64,000 nt of DNA from Brachionus manjavacas (GCA_019054805.1 JAHQIY010000008.1:4635501-4699500), one strand, 5' to 3'. Shown: positions 35,173-47,305, counted from the stretch's first letter. Translations and numbers: made by a program. Notes: generated from the letters alone by a model not told the origin.

Positions 35173-36504
35173 CTATTTTGGTTGAATACTTGCAATCTGC
35201 TGTTCGTATAAACTTTTTTGAGTAGCTAAAAAATTTCTCATAAAATTGACATTCATTCGAATTAAGTCGTTAAATGTCTGATTTATTAAATTAAATCCAG
35301 TTAGTTGATTTAAATCTTTTAGATTTGTTCCTTGGTTCAAAAAACTGACCGAGGCCAGCAATAGACTTGACGGGTTGTAGACATTAACACTTCGCATTAG
35401 ATCCGAATGTCTGAGCAAATCATTCGGGTCTACTTGTATTTCTGTATTGGTCACTTCTTTTTTGTTCTCCGCAAATGTCAACTGCTTTCGTTTGGATTTA
35501 TCAGCCTTGGAGACAATGGTAAAGTCTTGGTCGGTCTCGAAATCATCATAGTAACTCTTGTCCTTGTAACTTGAACGATGATGGCTTTGGCTCAAAGCAT
35601 CCAATTCACTTTCTGATCTAAGGTACTTTTTTTCGCCAATTTCAGTTGCTATGGAAGAGTCCGCAGTTCTATAGTCGGTTTCTGTCTCAATAACACTGAT
35701 AGGAGTCTTGGACCTTTTCTTTTTTCTATCTTTGCTCTTTTTTTTGGAAGATTTCTTGGAACTTTTGGACACTGATGATTCGCTTTTATCCAGCTCATGA
35801 ATGTCAAGAATTACATTGGCGTTCATCAAAGAAGGCGATTGAGTGGAAACAGTTGCAGTAGAAAGCTCATCGTCCTCAAAAATCGAAGCTGTCCTTCGCT
35901 CTGAGCTAATTGGCGACTTGGATTTGGGCTTTTTGACAAATTTGCCATCTGCAGGTTCTAGATCGTCGATGGTTAGAACAAAATTTTTGCCAAGCAAATC
36001 TTCGACCTGCGATTCATCTTGATCTGTGATGGAATCCTGCTTTAGAAATTTGACTCGACTCGGAGATCGCTTGGGAAGATTGGAGGAATGGAGTTCATTT
36101 GCTGAAGAGGCTTCGGATCGAAGCCGACTAGAAGGTCTTTGAATCGAAGACTTTCGGTTGGGTGTACTGCTGCGATCGGCAATCGAAATCTCCAAGTCCG
36201 TGTCGGACATTTCACTCTTTTCCGAGTCGGAATTTTCTTCAGCCTTTGGCTTTGCTTTCACGAATTTGTTTTTGTTTAAATTTTTGAATACCGAGTCCTC
36301 ATCTTCGTCACCATCATCACCGTCATTGCGGAAGATTGAGTGTTCATCACCTGAGCTATTGATTGAATAGGATTTTTTTGATTTAAGTGGTTTGCCGGTG
36401 TGTTTGGCCTGTAGTTTTTCGAATTTTTTCAAGGCATTGGATGAAGCAAGAGAAACTTGTTTACGCTGATTTTGTCGCGAGCTCAATTCATAGGGGTTTA
36501 CCAT
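35173..36504 (-). CDS. C19orf44-like (DUF4614-type) disordered protein, 443 aa
   Basis: Single exon from ATG at 36504 to TAG. The sequence is mostly charged and Ser-rich: acidic DGDDGDEDEDSVF near residue 60, a lysine block SKKKSKDRKKKRSK near 255, and a probably helical C-terminus. It recalls C19orf44 in several places read by eye: an N-terminal ASSNALKKFEKLQAK, then YYDDFETDQDF, then the VTNTEIQVDPND segment (family: TAVQTDP-like) before a helix ending MRNFLATQKSLYEQQI. The final TLEEAKEYI motif of vertebrate members is absent. The function of this family is not established. High basic/acidic content makes chance similarity a real risk. Confidence 0.5.
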   Translation of the reverse strand: MVNPYELSSRQNQRKQVSLASSNALKKFEKLQAKHTGKPLKSKKSYSINSSGDEHSIFRNDGDDGDEDEDSVFKNLNKNKFVKAKPKAEENSDSEKSEMSDTDLEISIADRSSTPNRKSSIQRPSSRLRSEASSANELHSSNLPKRSPSRVKFLKQDSITDQDESQVEDLLGKNFVLTIDDLEPADGKFVKKPKSKSPISSERRTASIFEDDELSTATVSTQSPSLMNANVILDIHELDKSESSVSKSSKKSSKKKSKDRKKKRSKTPISVIETETDYRTADSSIATEIGEKKYLRSESELDALSQSHHRSSYKDKSYYDDFETDQDFTIVSKADKSKRKQLTFAENKKEVTNTEIQVDPNDLLRHSDLMRSVNVYNPSSLLLASVSFLNQGTNLKDLNQLTGFNLINQTFNDLIRMNVNFMRNFLATQKSLYEQQIASIQPK

Positions 36505-37146
36505 TTTTAGTTTTAAAAAATATGTGATATTTTTTTATTTTTTATTAAAGGAATTTTTTTAGAATAATTTCAAAAAATTATTATATCTCCATGGTGAATA
36601 GGAGGTCAGAAATTTCAGTCAAAATTGAAAGGTAAATGAATGATTAGCTGATAAACATTTTCACTGACCAAAATGAAAAAAATTATTTTTAAAATAATAG
36701 TCAAATTTAATAGGGAATTTAAAAAAAGGAAAAAAGGGTGTTCAATTATTTGAAGTGGATGAACCATCTCAAGACACCAGCACAGATATCCTTTTTTCTT
36801 AAAGAGTTGTACATTTATTTATAAATAGAAAAAATAAATATTTGACAAATTAATTTATTTATATAAATAAAATACTAAATTTATAAGATTTAAAGATTTT
36901 TTATTTCCATGTTTTAGCTTTAAATATTTTATTTTTCAAGATGCCATTCTTTTCACGCGATAGTCAAAATATGCTCTCTGGCATTTAATGACAGCATTTA
37001 ATAAATATAAATTAGAAAAAATTTTTATTGAAAAATTTTAGAAAAATTTTCGATAATGTAACTTAGTTATATATCAGATCATACTCGAACAAAAAGAATA
37101 CAGATAAGCGTTCATGAATGAACAAAGTGTTCATTTTTTTTTAATA
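36505..37146. other. No gene seen
   Basis: Promoter side of the C19orf44-like gene. AT-rich with no recognised element. Confidence 0.4.
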
Positions 37147-37284
37147 CAGTGTTGCTACGATAAAAGGATTTGACCATAATTTCCGTAAATTTGTGATTCT
37201 TTCTTTTGACATTTTACGGTAATTTTGTCAAATTAAGGAAATAAATTTAAATCATGGTAAAATCCTTTTATCGTAGCACCACTG
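37147..37284. mobile_element. TA-flanked MITE with ~24 bp terminal repeats
   Basis: Starts CAGTGTTGCTACGATAAAAG and ends CTTTTATCGTAGCACCACTG, with TA on each side. The 138 bp element contains CCGTAAATTT/TTTTACGG motifs. The ends share CAGTG-TGCTACGATA with the much larger fold-back at 52.9-53.9 kb, so the two belong to one family. Confidence 0.85.
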
Positions 37285-39795
37285 TATTATTTGAATAATT
37301 GGAATAGATAATTTAATGAAATTCAGGGGATTACGAATTACACTGACATAGTGTTGGAAGAAACATCATATTATAATTAAAGTTTAAGTTAAAAACAGAC
37401 TGATGAGCTTTGTAAGACTTGAATGTTTTAAATCTTTGCCTCTGATAATGAATTCAGACACGGAAAAGAATAATAAATTACAAATACTTACAGTGGTCGT
37501 TCCTAAATGCTTACGGTCATAAAAAAAAAGGATTTTGGTAAAAAAATTTAAAAGTGGCTTCTTTTCCAAATATTTAATCATTTTTTTCAAGAAAAATTTA
37601 AAAAATTTCAACATTCAACCTTACCGTTTCTTAATTAATTTTATGTAAAATTACACAATTTTTGGTAAAATTTGGTAAATTGAATTTTTTAAATAAAAAA
37701 AGGAATTAATTTTATAATTTTTAAAAGATTCAGATTTTGTAGACTTTGAAAGGAGAAATAAATCTCAAAACATTTCTGTTTTTTCTTTCAAATGCTCTTT
37801 CTGATTATAATTTTTTGATGCCAAAATGCCGAAATACATAATCAGATTTTGTCTGATTTTTTGTTGGTTTTTTGAAATTTGGTAATGAAAATATAAATCT
37901 ACAAATAATTTAAAATGAAAAAAAAATTCAAACGTTCTCAAAAGGACTTAAAATCAAAAAATTATTCCAAAAACCAACAAAAAATCAAACTAAAAATGAT
38001 TATACACTTTGGCATCCATATTTTCTTAAAATATCTTTAAAAAATTGTTATCAGAAGGAAATTATTTCAAAAAAGGAAATATTTGTGCTCAATTTGTACT
38101 TAAATTCACAACGCCATTTAAAAATTTCAATTTTTTCTTTGTTAAAAACCAATTTCATTAATGAAAATTAAGTGTATCTTGTTTATTTTGATCATTATAT
38201 TTTGGATGCATATAAACCGGTTTGGATAATTAAATTAAGGATTTTGATCTATTAAAATTTGAATTGTTAATTTTAATTTTCCAACAAAAAATTCTCTAAT
38301 CTACAACATATCCAAATTCCTAAACCAGGGCTCTGCCCCGGACACCGTTTATTTTTTTTATGACAATTTAATCATTGAAATGACGACTTAATATTTACCA
38401 TTTTTTTTCAAACAAGAATTTTCGGAACCTTTAAAATTTTTTATTTTTATTTTTAATAGCACAATTAATAGCAACCACATCTTATAACAAAAAAAACTGG
38501 TGCAAAATAACCCTATTAGTGAAATAAAATTTTAACATTTATATTGTCTTAGTTTATTTTTATTTTTAAATTAAAAATTTCGAGGATGTTTTTTTTCCTA
38601 ATACTCAAAAATACTGCCAATTTTTAAAAATTTTTATTTTATAGAACTTTTTTAAAACAGAATTTTGGATGCCTGTTCTTTTTCAAATAAAATTCAATTT
38701 AGCATACGAAATATTTGTTTAAATAATGAAATTATGCTTTTTTTTAATTTTTGTAAATTACAGTAAATTTTTATTAAAAATTTAAAATTAGGATGAATAA
38801 TTCAGTCTCTTTTGTGAACAGCGTTTGTTTTTATTTTTTTATTTAGAAATAAGTTGATCAAGGATTAGGTTGCTGGCTCTTTCTTCGATTTTTTTTAATT
38901 TCAGAACTTAATGCTATTATAAATAGATGATTTGTACGGAAAATATTTGATTTTTTGGATCCCACTGTTTAAAATCACGAAGCAGTGACCAAATAAGTAT
39001 CAAATGAGATATTGATTGAAAAAGAACTTGGCCGGCTCTGTAATTATAGAGTAAACGCTAAAAAAGCTGAAATAAATTAGTTAACAAATAAAAAATAAAC
39101 TAATCAAAAAAGCAAGGTTAAATTAGCAAGTTCAAAATTTTACCTGTAGAAAAATCAATAAATTAAAAAAAAAGGATCAAAATAGCAAGTTCAGAAAAAA
39201 TATATTTGATAATTTTGCAAAAAAGTTAATCAATAATATTTTTTTAATAGTCAATAATTAAAGCTAAACTATAAAAAAAAATTATTTCTATTATAATTGC
39301 TTAGAATTTCCTTAATCCTCTCATCTAATTTAAGATGAGGTTTTCTCGTATATTTTATACCGGTATTGCTTGAATAATTCTTCTGTTATCATATGATATT
39401 TTAACATTATAGAAAACGTATTATGCCTATATAATATTCTAATTGTGACAATTTATTTGTATCATTTATAATTTCATTAAATTCACCTATTCTGCATCCT
39501 TTTGTTATACGAGCAATTTTTGATAATACACCGCCATTTTTTCATTTATTGCATCACAGGTATTAATTTGTCTTAAGAAATGGGTCTTGGTAGCATAATT
39601 GTGGTAATCTTTTTTTAGATTCTGTGACATAGCCTTTATCGCTATTAAATTTCAAATCATTAAGCTTTTTAGCTAAATCATCCACTTTTTAGAAAAAATA
39701 CTTATAATAGCAGCTTATTTGTGTTTGCTAATTTAAACTGTAAAAGAAAAAAAGTGCTTTTTTAATTGTTTTAATTTTTGTTTTGCTTTTTTTTT
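37285..39795. other. No gene; includes a GC-rich repeat island
   Basis: The open frame at 37384-37614 (minus) is low-complexity. At 38304-38350 CCTAAACCAGGGCTCTGCCC followed by CGGACACCGTTTA repeats the GC-rich centre of the fold-back at 18.9 kb. The rest is AT-rich. Confidence 0.45.
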
Positions 39796-40162
39796 AAGGT
39801 TTTGTGAAATTCAGTACAAATTGTTAAAAAGAACAAAAAAAAATTAAAAAAAATTGATTAACTTTTTTCTAAAGGTTTAAACTTAGTTCTGTAAATGCAA
39901 TATAGTGCAACATTCAAATTTGCATCAAATATCTAAGTATGATAAATTTGCAGAGTTTAGCAGAAATTAAATTTCAATATAATCAAGCGAAGTGCATTTT
40001 GCAGAAATTTTGCACACCTTTAGCCGACCTTTACAGTTGATGCAACTTTGAATGTTGCACCATGCTGCTTTCACAGAATTAATTTTAAGCCCTTTGGAAA
40101 AAAAGTTATTTAATTTTTTTAAACTTTGTTCTGTTCTTTTGTACTGAACTTCACAAAACCTT
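39796..40162. mobile_element. Fold-back MITE family B, copy 2
   Basis: Starts AAGGTTTTGTGAAATTCAGT and ends CTGAACTTCACAAAACCTT. The long arms pair over most of 367 bp, and the interior matches copy 1 at 28.7 kb. The minus-strand frame 39967-40245 runs across it and is not a gene. Its end abuts a LINE RT fragment. Confidence 0.8.
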
Positions 40163-40470
40163 TTTTTTATACTCACTATTTGACCATATGAAATTTTTGA
40201 TGCGCCGAAGTAAGTTGGATATGGAACTAGCTTGAGGTACTCCAAACTTGATTGGCTTGGTGCATGAAAGGTGATTATTAATACTAACCTGCAAGAATTT
40301 ATCTGACGATAATCTATGACCCATTTTGTCAGAGTTGGGCTAAAATTGAATTAGATCATTCTTTTAACTATATCTGAATGAGAAGCTTTATCAGAAGCCT
40401 CTCGACATCAAAAAACACAGTCCCTGTTAGATCATTCACAAATTGACTGCATTATCCTTGTAGTATGGTG
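40163..40470 (-). mobile_element. LINE reverse-transcriptase fragment
   Basis: Minus-strand pieces read TGTVFFDVERL near 40430, then HRLSSDKFLQVSINNHLSC and PIKFGVPQASSISNLLRRIKNF near 40250-40170. GVPQ(G)SSIS is the RT motif of Jockey/RTE-like LINEs. It is broken by stops and shifts, and the element is cut by or joined to the family B MITE. Confidence 0.7.
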
Positions 40471-41122
40471 ACATGATCAGACTTTAAATATAACTTGTTA
40501 CTTAAATAGAAAAGGGATTCAGTTGTTATTTCTAAACTTATTTTAATTTAAGTGTTTAACCAAATACTAAGCTTATCATTCACACACTCGGCCTGTACTA
40601 CATTCTCAATATTTGATTTTGGGTTCACATCTTTTTTCTAAATTCGCATTGACAGTCTAGGTGTTGTTGTTTTCGGCCCAGCTTTGAATTTTAGTCTAAA
40701 CTATTTTCTCCGATAACTTTTCTTAACAACTAAGAATCGAAATCAAACGATATGACGAGACCAAGTCATAATAATTTTTGATATTTTCTAGCAGTTCTTT
40801 TTTTTTATGAAGATTAATAAAAAATCAAAAAAAAATATTTTTAATAGCTTTATTAGTCAAAAAAATTAAAAGGTTGCTATCTAGACCTTTGAAAAATATA
40901 ATTTAAAATTTCGTAATGCAAAAATAAAAAAAATTGCTTCCTTTTTCTCAAACATTTTTGCTCTAAACTAAAAAAAATACGCTCAAATTAATACAAAACA
41001 TCCGCGTATTTAATTTCTAATATTGGCTATTATTATACAAACTCTCTTATCTAAAAAAAATTTTATTAAGCCCAATAAAACTGATCAATCTAAAGGATTT
41101 ATTTTTCAAAAATTTTAAATTC
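40471..41122. other. 3' flank of SELENOI; no gene
   Basis: This interval contains the likely 3'UTR of the selenoprotein I gene on the minus strand. I looked for a SECIS element (ATGA...AA...GA quartet hairpin) and found no convincing one. A simple hairpin TTTTATTGGGCTTAATAAAA lies at about 41060-41080. Confidence 0.4.
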
Positions 41123-41128
41123 TTATAG

Positions 41129-42821
41129 TCAATCGGTTTTTTTAGCTGGTTTCGAAGTTATATTAAAGCAGTAGATATTCAAATGTTCACATATTTGTCG
41201 AACCTTGGGTAAAAAATAAATAAAAAATTCTTTCAAAAGCAAATTTTTTATAAAATATTTACCATGCAAATACCGTAGTGTATATGAGCTATGGTTATCA
41301 GGACAGACATGAAATAGAGTGAATAGACCTCAGCATTAGGAGTCAAATAGGGCTCGATAACAGAACCCTTAAAATTAAGAGTGAATAGAGCAACAAAAAT
41401 TGTCAGCGGTATCAGAGTCCAGTTGAATATTTGGCACCTTGTGCTTGTCATCTGTGCCACAATCAGCCTACACTAAAAATGCAAAAATATAAAAAAAAAA
41501 TTTAGAAACAAAAAAAGCGTATTTTTACCGAAATATTGGAGAAAAGGGTTCCTGTCAACCAGAAAAAAGCTCTCGGCTCAAGATCTAGAATATTTATCTT
41601 TGAATATCTTATCCAAATCAATTGAATAAAAAAAAGGTAAAGGGTGGAAAAAATTGGCCGAACTCCTTCATAAATTGATTTTTGCTTGAACGACTTGTTA
41701 GAGTACGCCACATACATGTTGTACAGCGAGAAGGGCAAAGATAAACCGATAGAAGCCACTAAAGTTTTTAAAATTTAAAAAAAAAAATTTAAAAAAATTC
41801 AAAATTCCGAATTTATTTAAAAAATAAAAATACCATAGATGACAGCAACCACAAACTGGGTGAACAAAATTGGTCCAATTTGAAAGTACCATATTTTTTG
41901 TCCGAACAAAAATGTTCCAAAGAACAAAAAAGTCATTCCTACTTGACTCAGGTCGTAAGACCATGGCAAAAATAGAACACCTGTGTTGTACTTTTCCCAA
42001 TGAGAAACTATAAAGCTGCCCAGAATGAGCCACAAGAGGCCATACATGGAAAAAGCTGTGATTCCGAACGGCTCGTTGCGGCCAAATATGGAAAACAAAG
42101 CTACGGGGAGAAAGAGAGTTGCCCAGCTGTCCAGGCCATGATCGAACAGCTCGCCCAGAGGAGAAGAAGAGCCGGTTCGTCTGGCTTGTTTGCCGTCAGT
42201 TCCATCTTAATTTTTTAAATCTATTTAGCAGAATTTTTCTCCTTTTTTTTAGTTTCTTACCCAAATGATGTGACAAAAATTGACAGATGCTCAGAACTAG
42301 CCACAGCCATTGGGGAATACATGAACAAATGTAGGACGGTATGGTCTCGAATTTGAAGATGTTATTCTGAAAGTACAGTTGGTTTTTGGTCAAGTTTTGC
42401 ATATTTACGCAATCTTCTTGATTGGCGCAGTAGCCATAGAAGCTGTAGTCATAGATTGAGAAAAGCAGAAAGTTGACAATTAGACACAGAAATCCGACAA
42501 ATGTGATCAAATTGGGCGCCAGCCATCTAGGATACAATTCGACTAGGAAATTCCAAAACGGGTGCATCACATAACGAGACAATGGTGACGAGTCAATACA
42601 ACTGTACTTAAAAAAAATTTAGTTGCATCATTTTATATCAAAAATTATCTTTTCACTAATTATTTGAGTAAATAGTATTTCATTCTTTTTTTTTCTTGAA
42701 AGCCTTTTTTTGGACACCAATGGTGTTGGTTGCTAATTTTGCTTACTTTGTATCGATCAAGCCCTGCCAAGTGTTCATGGGTGATGTATTGATAGGAGAA
42801 AAGTTTGCGCAACAAGCCCAT
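41129..42821 (-). CDS. SELENOI: Ethanolamine phosphotransferase / selenoprotein I
   Basis: CDP-alcohol phosphotransferase making phosphatidylethanolamine at the ER/Golgi. Six exons (42821-42747, 42606-42261, 42205-41834, 41758-41529, 41472-41263, 41203-41129) give 435 residues to the first TGA. Family landmarks are [25 protein letters not shown], the catalytic [10 protein letters not shown]...GELFDHGLD (the DGxxAR(8x)GxxxDxxxD signature), [18 protein letters not shown] and AHIHYGICM. Several membrane segments are present. An extra loop of about 35 residues with four Cys ([10 protein letters not shown]...YICSC) follows the first membrane segment. The end reads KPAKKTD-TGA-CTA-TAA. Vertebrate SELENOI has NSD-Sec-Leu there, so TGA may be selenocysteine and the true stop the TAA at 41123-41125. 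All junctions are GT-AG and keep frame. Confidence 0.93.
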
Positions 42822-44039
42822 TCTATTTGGTAAACAAAATCAAAAGTCTAATTGAAGCATCCAAATTATTTATGTGTCTAAATTTTAAAATAGGTAAATA
42901 GGTTTTTGATGTGGAAATTGATGGTAAACTCTTTCAAGTGGCGCCTAGACTTTGTTACAAGATGAGAATTTTATCTCATCTATTTTTTTTTCTTCAAAAA
43001 AATACTCTAAAAAAGCAAACTTGGCAAGAAAAAGCATAATTAATGTTTGGTTACTAATAGCAAAATTTAACTTTGTCGATTTATGGTACTTGATTAATTA
43101 TTTGAAATTATTATAATTAGAAAATTTTGATTTAAAAAACAATCGGCGTTTTCTCTCTTTTTTGTTTCTTTCCAAATTTGCTTATCTTTGCTTCATGATA
43201 AAAAGTTCGCTATTTGAGTATTGCATGCAAAGACAACTGCAAATTGTTTGCCCTGTCTAAAAACAAACTTTACTTTAACATCAGATAGAGTCAATTATGG
43301 CTAAAATCAAAAAAAATTATCGATTTAGTAAAATAATAAACAGCCAAAAATGTGAGATGCTTTTTCTGAAAAATAATTTATTCTAGCTGATTTTTGTTAA
43401 TGAAGTTTCGACAATGAAACTCAAGTCGGCACTGTCAAATTTTGCATGAATTTTTTTTCAAAAAATTTTGTTTGAAAAATTTATTCTAAGGTAATTGAGC
43501 ATTGGATCAAAATAATAAATGATTGTATTTTTTCACATAGAATTTTTTTAATTAAAATAAACAATCAAATTTTTTTTTTAATTAGAAAAAAAATATTTTA
43601 CTTAGTATTTCTAAATTAGTGCAAAAATACAGTATTGACTTGTTTTCGGTTATTTTACGTAAAAGTTTAATATTTCAATACTAGATTTTAAACCTTTTTG
43701 TTCCTGAAAAAAAATGTTTCTTCATTATTTCAAAAATTAATACCAAAAGACTAAATAGTATCATTTTCTAAGCTATAGAATTTTTTTCTAATTAATTTGT
43801 TTTGAATTTTTAAATATACCATTTGATGGAGTTTTTTAATAGTTAATTTGAATCTAAATTATTGATTAATATAATTTTAATTGTAAAAGTAAACCAGTTT
43901 AGGTCGAAAAAATTGAACAAGTAGGAAAAAAAAAACAATAAAACAAAAAAACTTTAAAATGTAAATATTAGCCCCCGCACTTAAAACTAGAAAATGTATT
44001 TTTAATAAAAAATAATTTTTAATCATTTGTGAATTAATT
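42822..44039. other. No gene seen; one possible decayed MITE end
   Basis: Promoter side of SELENOI, AT-rich. At 43630, CAGTATTGACTTGTTTTCGG after TA, followed by TTATTTTACGTAAA, resembles the ends and interior of the TA-flanked MITEs. No matching far end is clear. Confidence 0.35.
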
Positions 44040-44340
44040 TTTTTTTTCAATATTCAACCCGGCATCTAAATTTGAATTTCAAAAATAAGTTAATGACTAA
44101 CATGTATTATTGATGACGCATCTAAATTCGATTTTCAGGAATTAACGCGGCGTTTTCCCCGAGTTTTGGGTTTTAACGCGGCGTTAAACACCAAAAATCT
44201 GCATTTTAATGCACGCATCAAAAGGGTGGAAAGTTTAATATAGGCGAGATGTAACGTGATGCTTGGGCTAAAACCTGAGTTTTGGTTTTTGATGCATGCA
44301 TCTCTTTGCAAGGGTATACGGTAAATTAATTTTCTTCATT
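44040..44340. repeat. Small repeat cluster with an AACGCGGCGTT palindrome-like motif
   Basis: ATTAACGCGGCGTT occurs twice within 60 bp (44142 and 44190). Two upstream segments, CGGCATCTAAATTTGAATTTC and ACGCATCTAAATTCGATTTTC, form a direct repeat. Then GATGCATGCATC follows near 44290. Locally GC-rich against the background. Its origin is unknown. Confidence 0.45.
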
Positions 44341-46298
44341 TTATCCTATTTTTTATTATTTTTTTTAATAAAAAAAATTTACATTTTAATAATACTGTAT
44401 TATTATTTATTTATTTTTTTTATCTGTATAGGGCTTAAGTTCCTTCAAAATAAAGTTAAATAAAATTTTAATTAAAAAAATAAAGTAGTTATAATAAATG
44501 ATAAGTAAAAAAGTAAAAATAAAGAAAAAAAATATTTGAAGTTTCAAGAAAAAACAAGAAATAGTAAGGTAACGAAAACACAATGAAGTCGGGTATTCAA
44601 TTTAGTACGTGTAATAAAGAGGGTCAAGCCACCGAAAACAAAGCACTAAATATAAATTAATATTAAGTTCAGTTTTTTATTTGAGTCTTAATTTTATTAG
44701 TTAACAAAATTTTATCAAATTACAAATCGATTTCATTGAATAAATAATATTGAATATTTAAACAGAATTTAATTTTATTTTAATTTATTGAAGAAATTAT
44801 TTAAACATCTAAAAATAAAGCTATTTAATTATCAATGTTTTTTATTTAATTGACCTAATGAATCTTATAAACGATTACTAATAATAATTGATAAACTTCA
44901 AAGATTTCCATTTTAAAAAACTTAATAAACAAATAAAATTGATTTAACTTTATTATAGAAAAAATAAAAGAAAGTATTGAAACCGAATTCAAGCAAAATT
45001 TTTTTTTACACTTTTATAATACGGTAATTCAAAAAAAAAATTTCTTATTGACTGAATTTAACCAAATTTTGTACAAGAAAAAAATCCAATTTTCTCATGG
45101 TTTAGTAATAAAAGACCACCTAGAATTCCGTTCCCTTAAATCAAACCTGTCTTATAATTTTTATCAAGATATATGTTTAAAACCTTATTTCATAGAGCAA
45201 TAAAAAAGGCATTTTGAAGTTGATGATAAATTCAAAGAGTTTATCTATGGCAAATAATTTTTTGGTATTGCTATTTTTAATAAAAACTCATCTAAATTAG
45301 AGGCGGGTGTAGCCAGTAGGGGTCCGGGTTGAAGCTTGGTTAAGGGTTTCGGGTAAGCAGATGGTTCTTTTTAATAAATTAGTCTTAACTTTAATTTAGG
45401 GGTTTATTTTTATTAAAAGAGTTTTTGAATTATGAGGAAAATTATAAAAAAATTTCAACCTTTTTTATAATTCTTTCATTAAGAATATAAATATTTATAA
45501 AATAAAATATATCCATAATGAAAAAAATTTCAAAACATAAGCGATTTTTCAAAATATTTAGACCAAAAAGTTTTTGAGATAATTTCAAGTGATAAGTTAA
45601 AAATTAAGTCAACGATTGTAAAGTATGCATCTTTTATTTGTTTTTGAATCAGAATCATTGATAAGAAAAAATAATAAAAAGATAAAGGCGTTTTGAAGTT
45701 TTTTCAATTTGACAATTTCAATTAAGTTAAAAAAGTAAAAATTTGAAAAAATTTTATTTAAAAATATTTAAAGATATTTTTAATTTGCTTAGAGTACTTT
45801 TTTATGACCTGTAAAATTCATAGAATAACATTAGATTTTATTTTTTATCGATAAATAAATCACGTGCTTCTTTTAAACCATATTACAAGAAATATTTATC
45901 AAGAAAAGGGTTATGTGCTAATAGGCTGGCCAAATTTGAAAAACTACTAAATCTCCTTCATTTAAAAGATAATTTTCTTAAAAATTCATTTTCTCTCTAT
46001 CGCTCTCATAAAATGCTCTCTTGTCAAAAAAAGCGTTAATTTCAAAAAAAACCCTTTGGACCTCATAAAATTAACTGCCGAAGGTAAAGACGTGACCAAA
46101 AAAATTCGGGAAAGTTGGTTAGACTTGGTCACCATATCATTTAAATAAAACTAATTTAGCATTTAAAATTGGTATAATTTAAAATTTATTAAATGAAATT
46201 TATTTTTGTTAATGATGTTTCGGCGCTGTCAAATTTTGCATATTTTTATAGAATATCAGTCATATCATTGAAGTTATCGACTTAATAAAATATATATA
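44341..46298. other. No gene; LINE tail and GC-rich repeat copy
   Basis: At 44400-44470 the minus strand reads TTATTTTGAAGGAACTTAAG, a weak copy of the LINE family A tail. At 45300-45362 the minus strand reads ACCCGAAACCCTTAACCAAG then CTTCAACCCGGACCCC, an inverted and degenerate copy of the GC-rich island at 18.9 and 38.3 kb. Confidence 0.4.
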
Positions 46299-47193
46299 CA
46301 GTCGAGTCTTGTTATAACGATGCTGATTAATACGATATTCGCTTTATAAGGATATTTTTTTTCATAATTTACATTCCCCAATATAATAACATGTTAAATT
46401 TATTTGTTAATACAATGTTTCTTTAATACGATACCTAAATTATAGGTTTATTCAGAAAAAAATAAACAAATCAGTGCTAATTCATCGTCTTTAATACGAT
46501 ATTGATCTTATAAACAAAAAAACTTGAAATTTCGAATGATTTTAATAAAAATAATCTCACTGTCACAGAACTTGTGAAAAAATATAATAGACCTCAGAGT
46601 AATGTTTCTTCTATTCTTAAGGCAGAGAATCAGGAAAAGATAAAAAACTTATATGAAAATAATTTAATCAATCCTAGCTCTAAAAGAATGAGAGGTTCTA
46701 ATTATGTTAAAATTGAAGAGACCCTTGATCACTGGTTCAAATCAGTTTTTTCATATAAAAATATTACTCTTAACGGTCCATTGATTCAAGCCCAGGCTAT
46801 TAAATATGCAACTATGTTAAATCAAACTGATTCTAAAGCTAGCAATGGATGGTTAAACGAATTTAAAAAAAGGCATAATATTACCTTTAAAACTATTGCA
46901 TAGTTAAACTACGATTGTATTTTGCCCAAAAGAACCAAAACTGTTCTTTATTCATTCATCATTTGTCTAAAATGGATCAATTTTGTAGCGTCGATCAGTC
47001 TTTTCAAAGTAAAATTGATAAATATTTTTCTTTTAAATCTATTTTTTATTTTTTAATAAACAATAATTTCTTAAAAAAATATTTATCTTTAATCTTTTTC
47101 TTCCCATCCTTTAACGTGCAAATTTGATTAATACGATATTGGTTAATACAATGTCCATTTTTTCCGCCTAAACACATCGTATTATCCAGACTG
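46299..47193 (+). mobile_element. Tigger/pogo-like transposon, internally deleted
   Basis: The left end CAGTCGAGTCTTGTTATAAC lies after TA, and the right end at 47193 reads CAGTCTGGATAATACGAT on the minus strand. The frame about 46519-46903 reads LTVTELVKKYNRPQSNVSSILK, then LDHWFKSVF, GPLIQAQAIKYA and NGWLNEFKKRHNI. These are the two helix-turn-helix units of CENP-B/Tigger transposases. It stops before the DDE catalytic domain, and only a scrap possibly from the C-terminus follows (46904-47127). It is therefore a dead, DNA-binding-only derivative. Confidence 0.8.
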
Positions 47194-47234
47194 GTCAAAG
47201 ACTTTTTGCATGATTGTTTGAAAATATTTTTATT

Positions 47235-47305
47235 TTTATTATTATTATTATTTATTCTTAAAATTACGCCAGATTCGGCGATATTAAAAATAGAAGAAAA
47301 TAGAA
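47235..47305 (-). repeat. Retroelement 3' end: CGCC..GGCG hairpin plus (TAA)n
   Basis: Minus strand reads TATCGCCGAATCTGGCGTAA then TTTTAAGAATAAATAATAATAATAATAA. The hairpin matches 32.1 kb, and the trinucleotide tail marks a LINE or SINE terminus. Confidence 0.45.

Noticed and set aside
39967-40245. Minus-strand 92-codon frame
   Set aside because: It spans the boundary of a fold-back MITE and an RT fragment; the similar frame at 28640-28888 is the matching MITE copy.
40735-40790. ATGAC...TTTGATT on the minus strand as a SECIS core for SELENOI
   Set aside because: The flanking bases do not form the required helix with an apical AA and a 3' GA quartet; no convincing SECIS was seen by eye.
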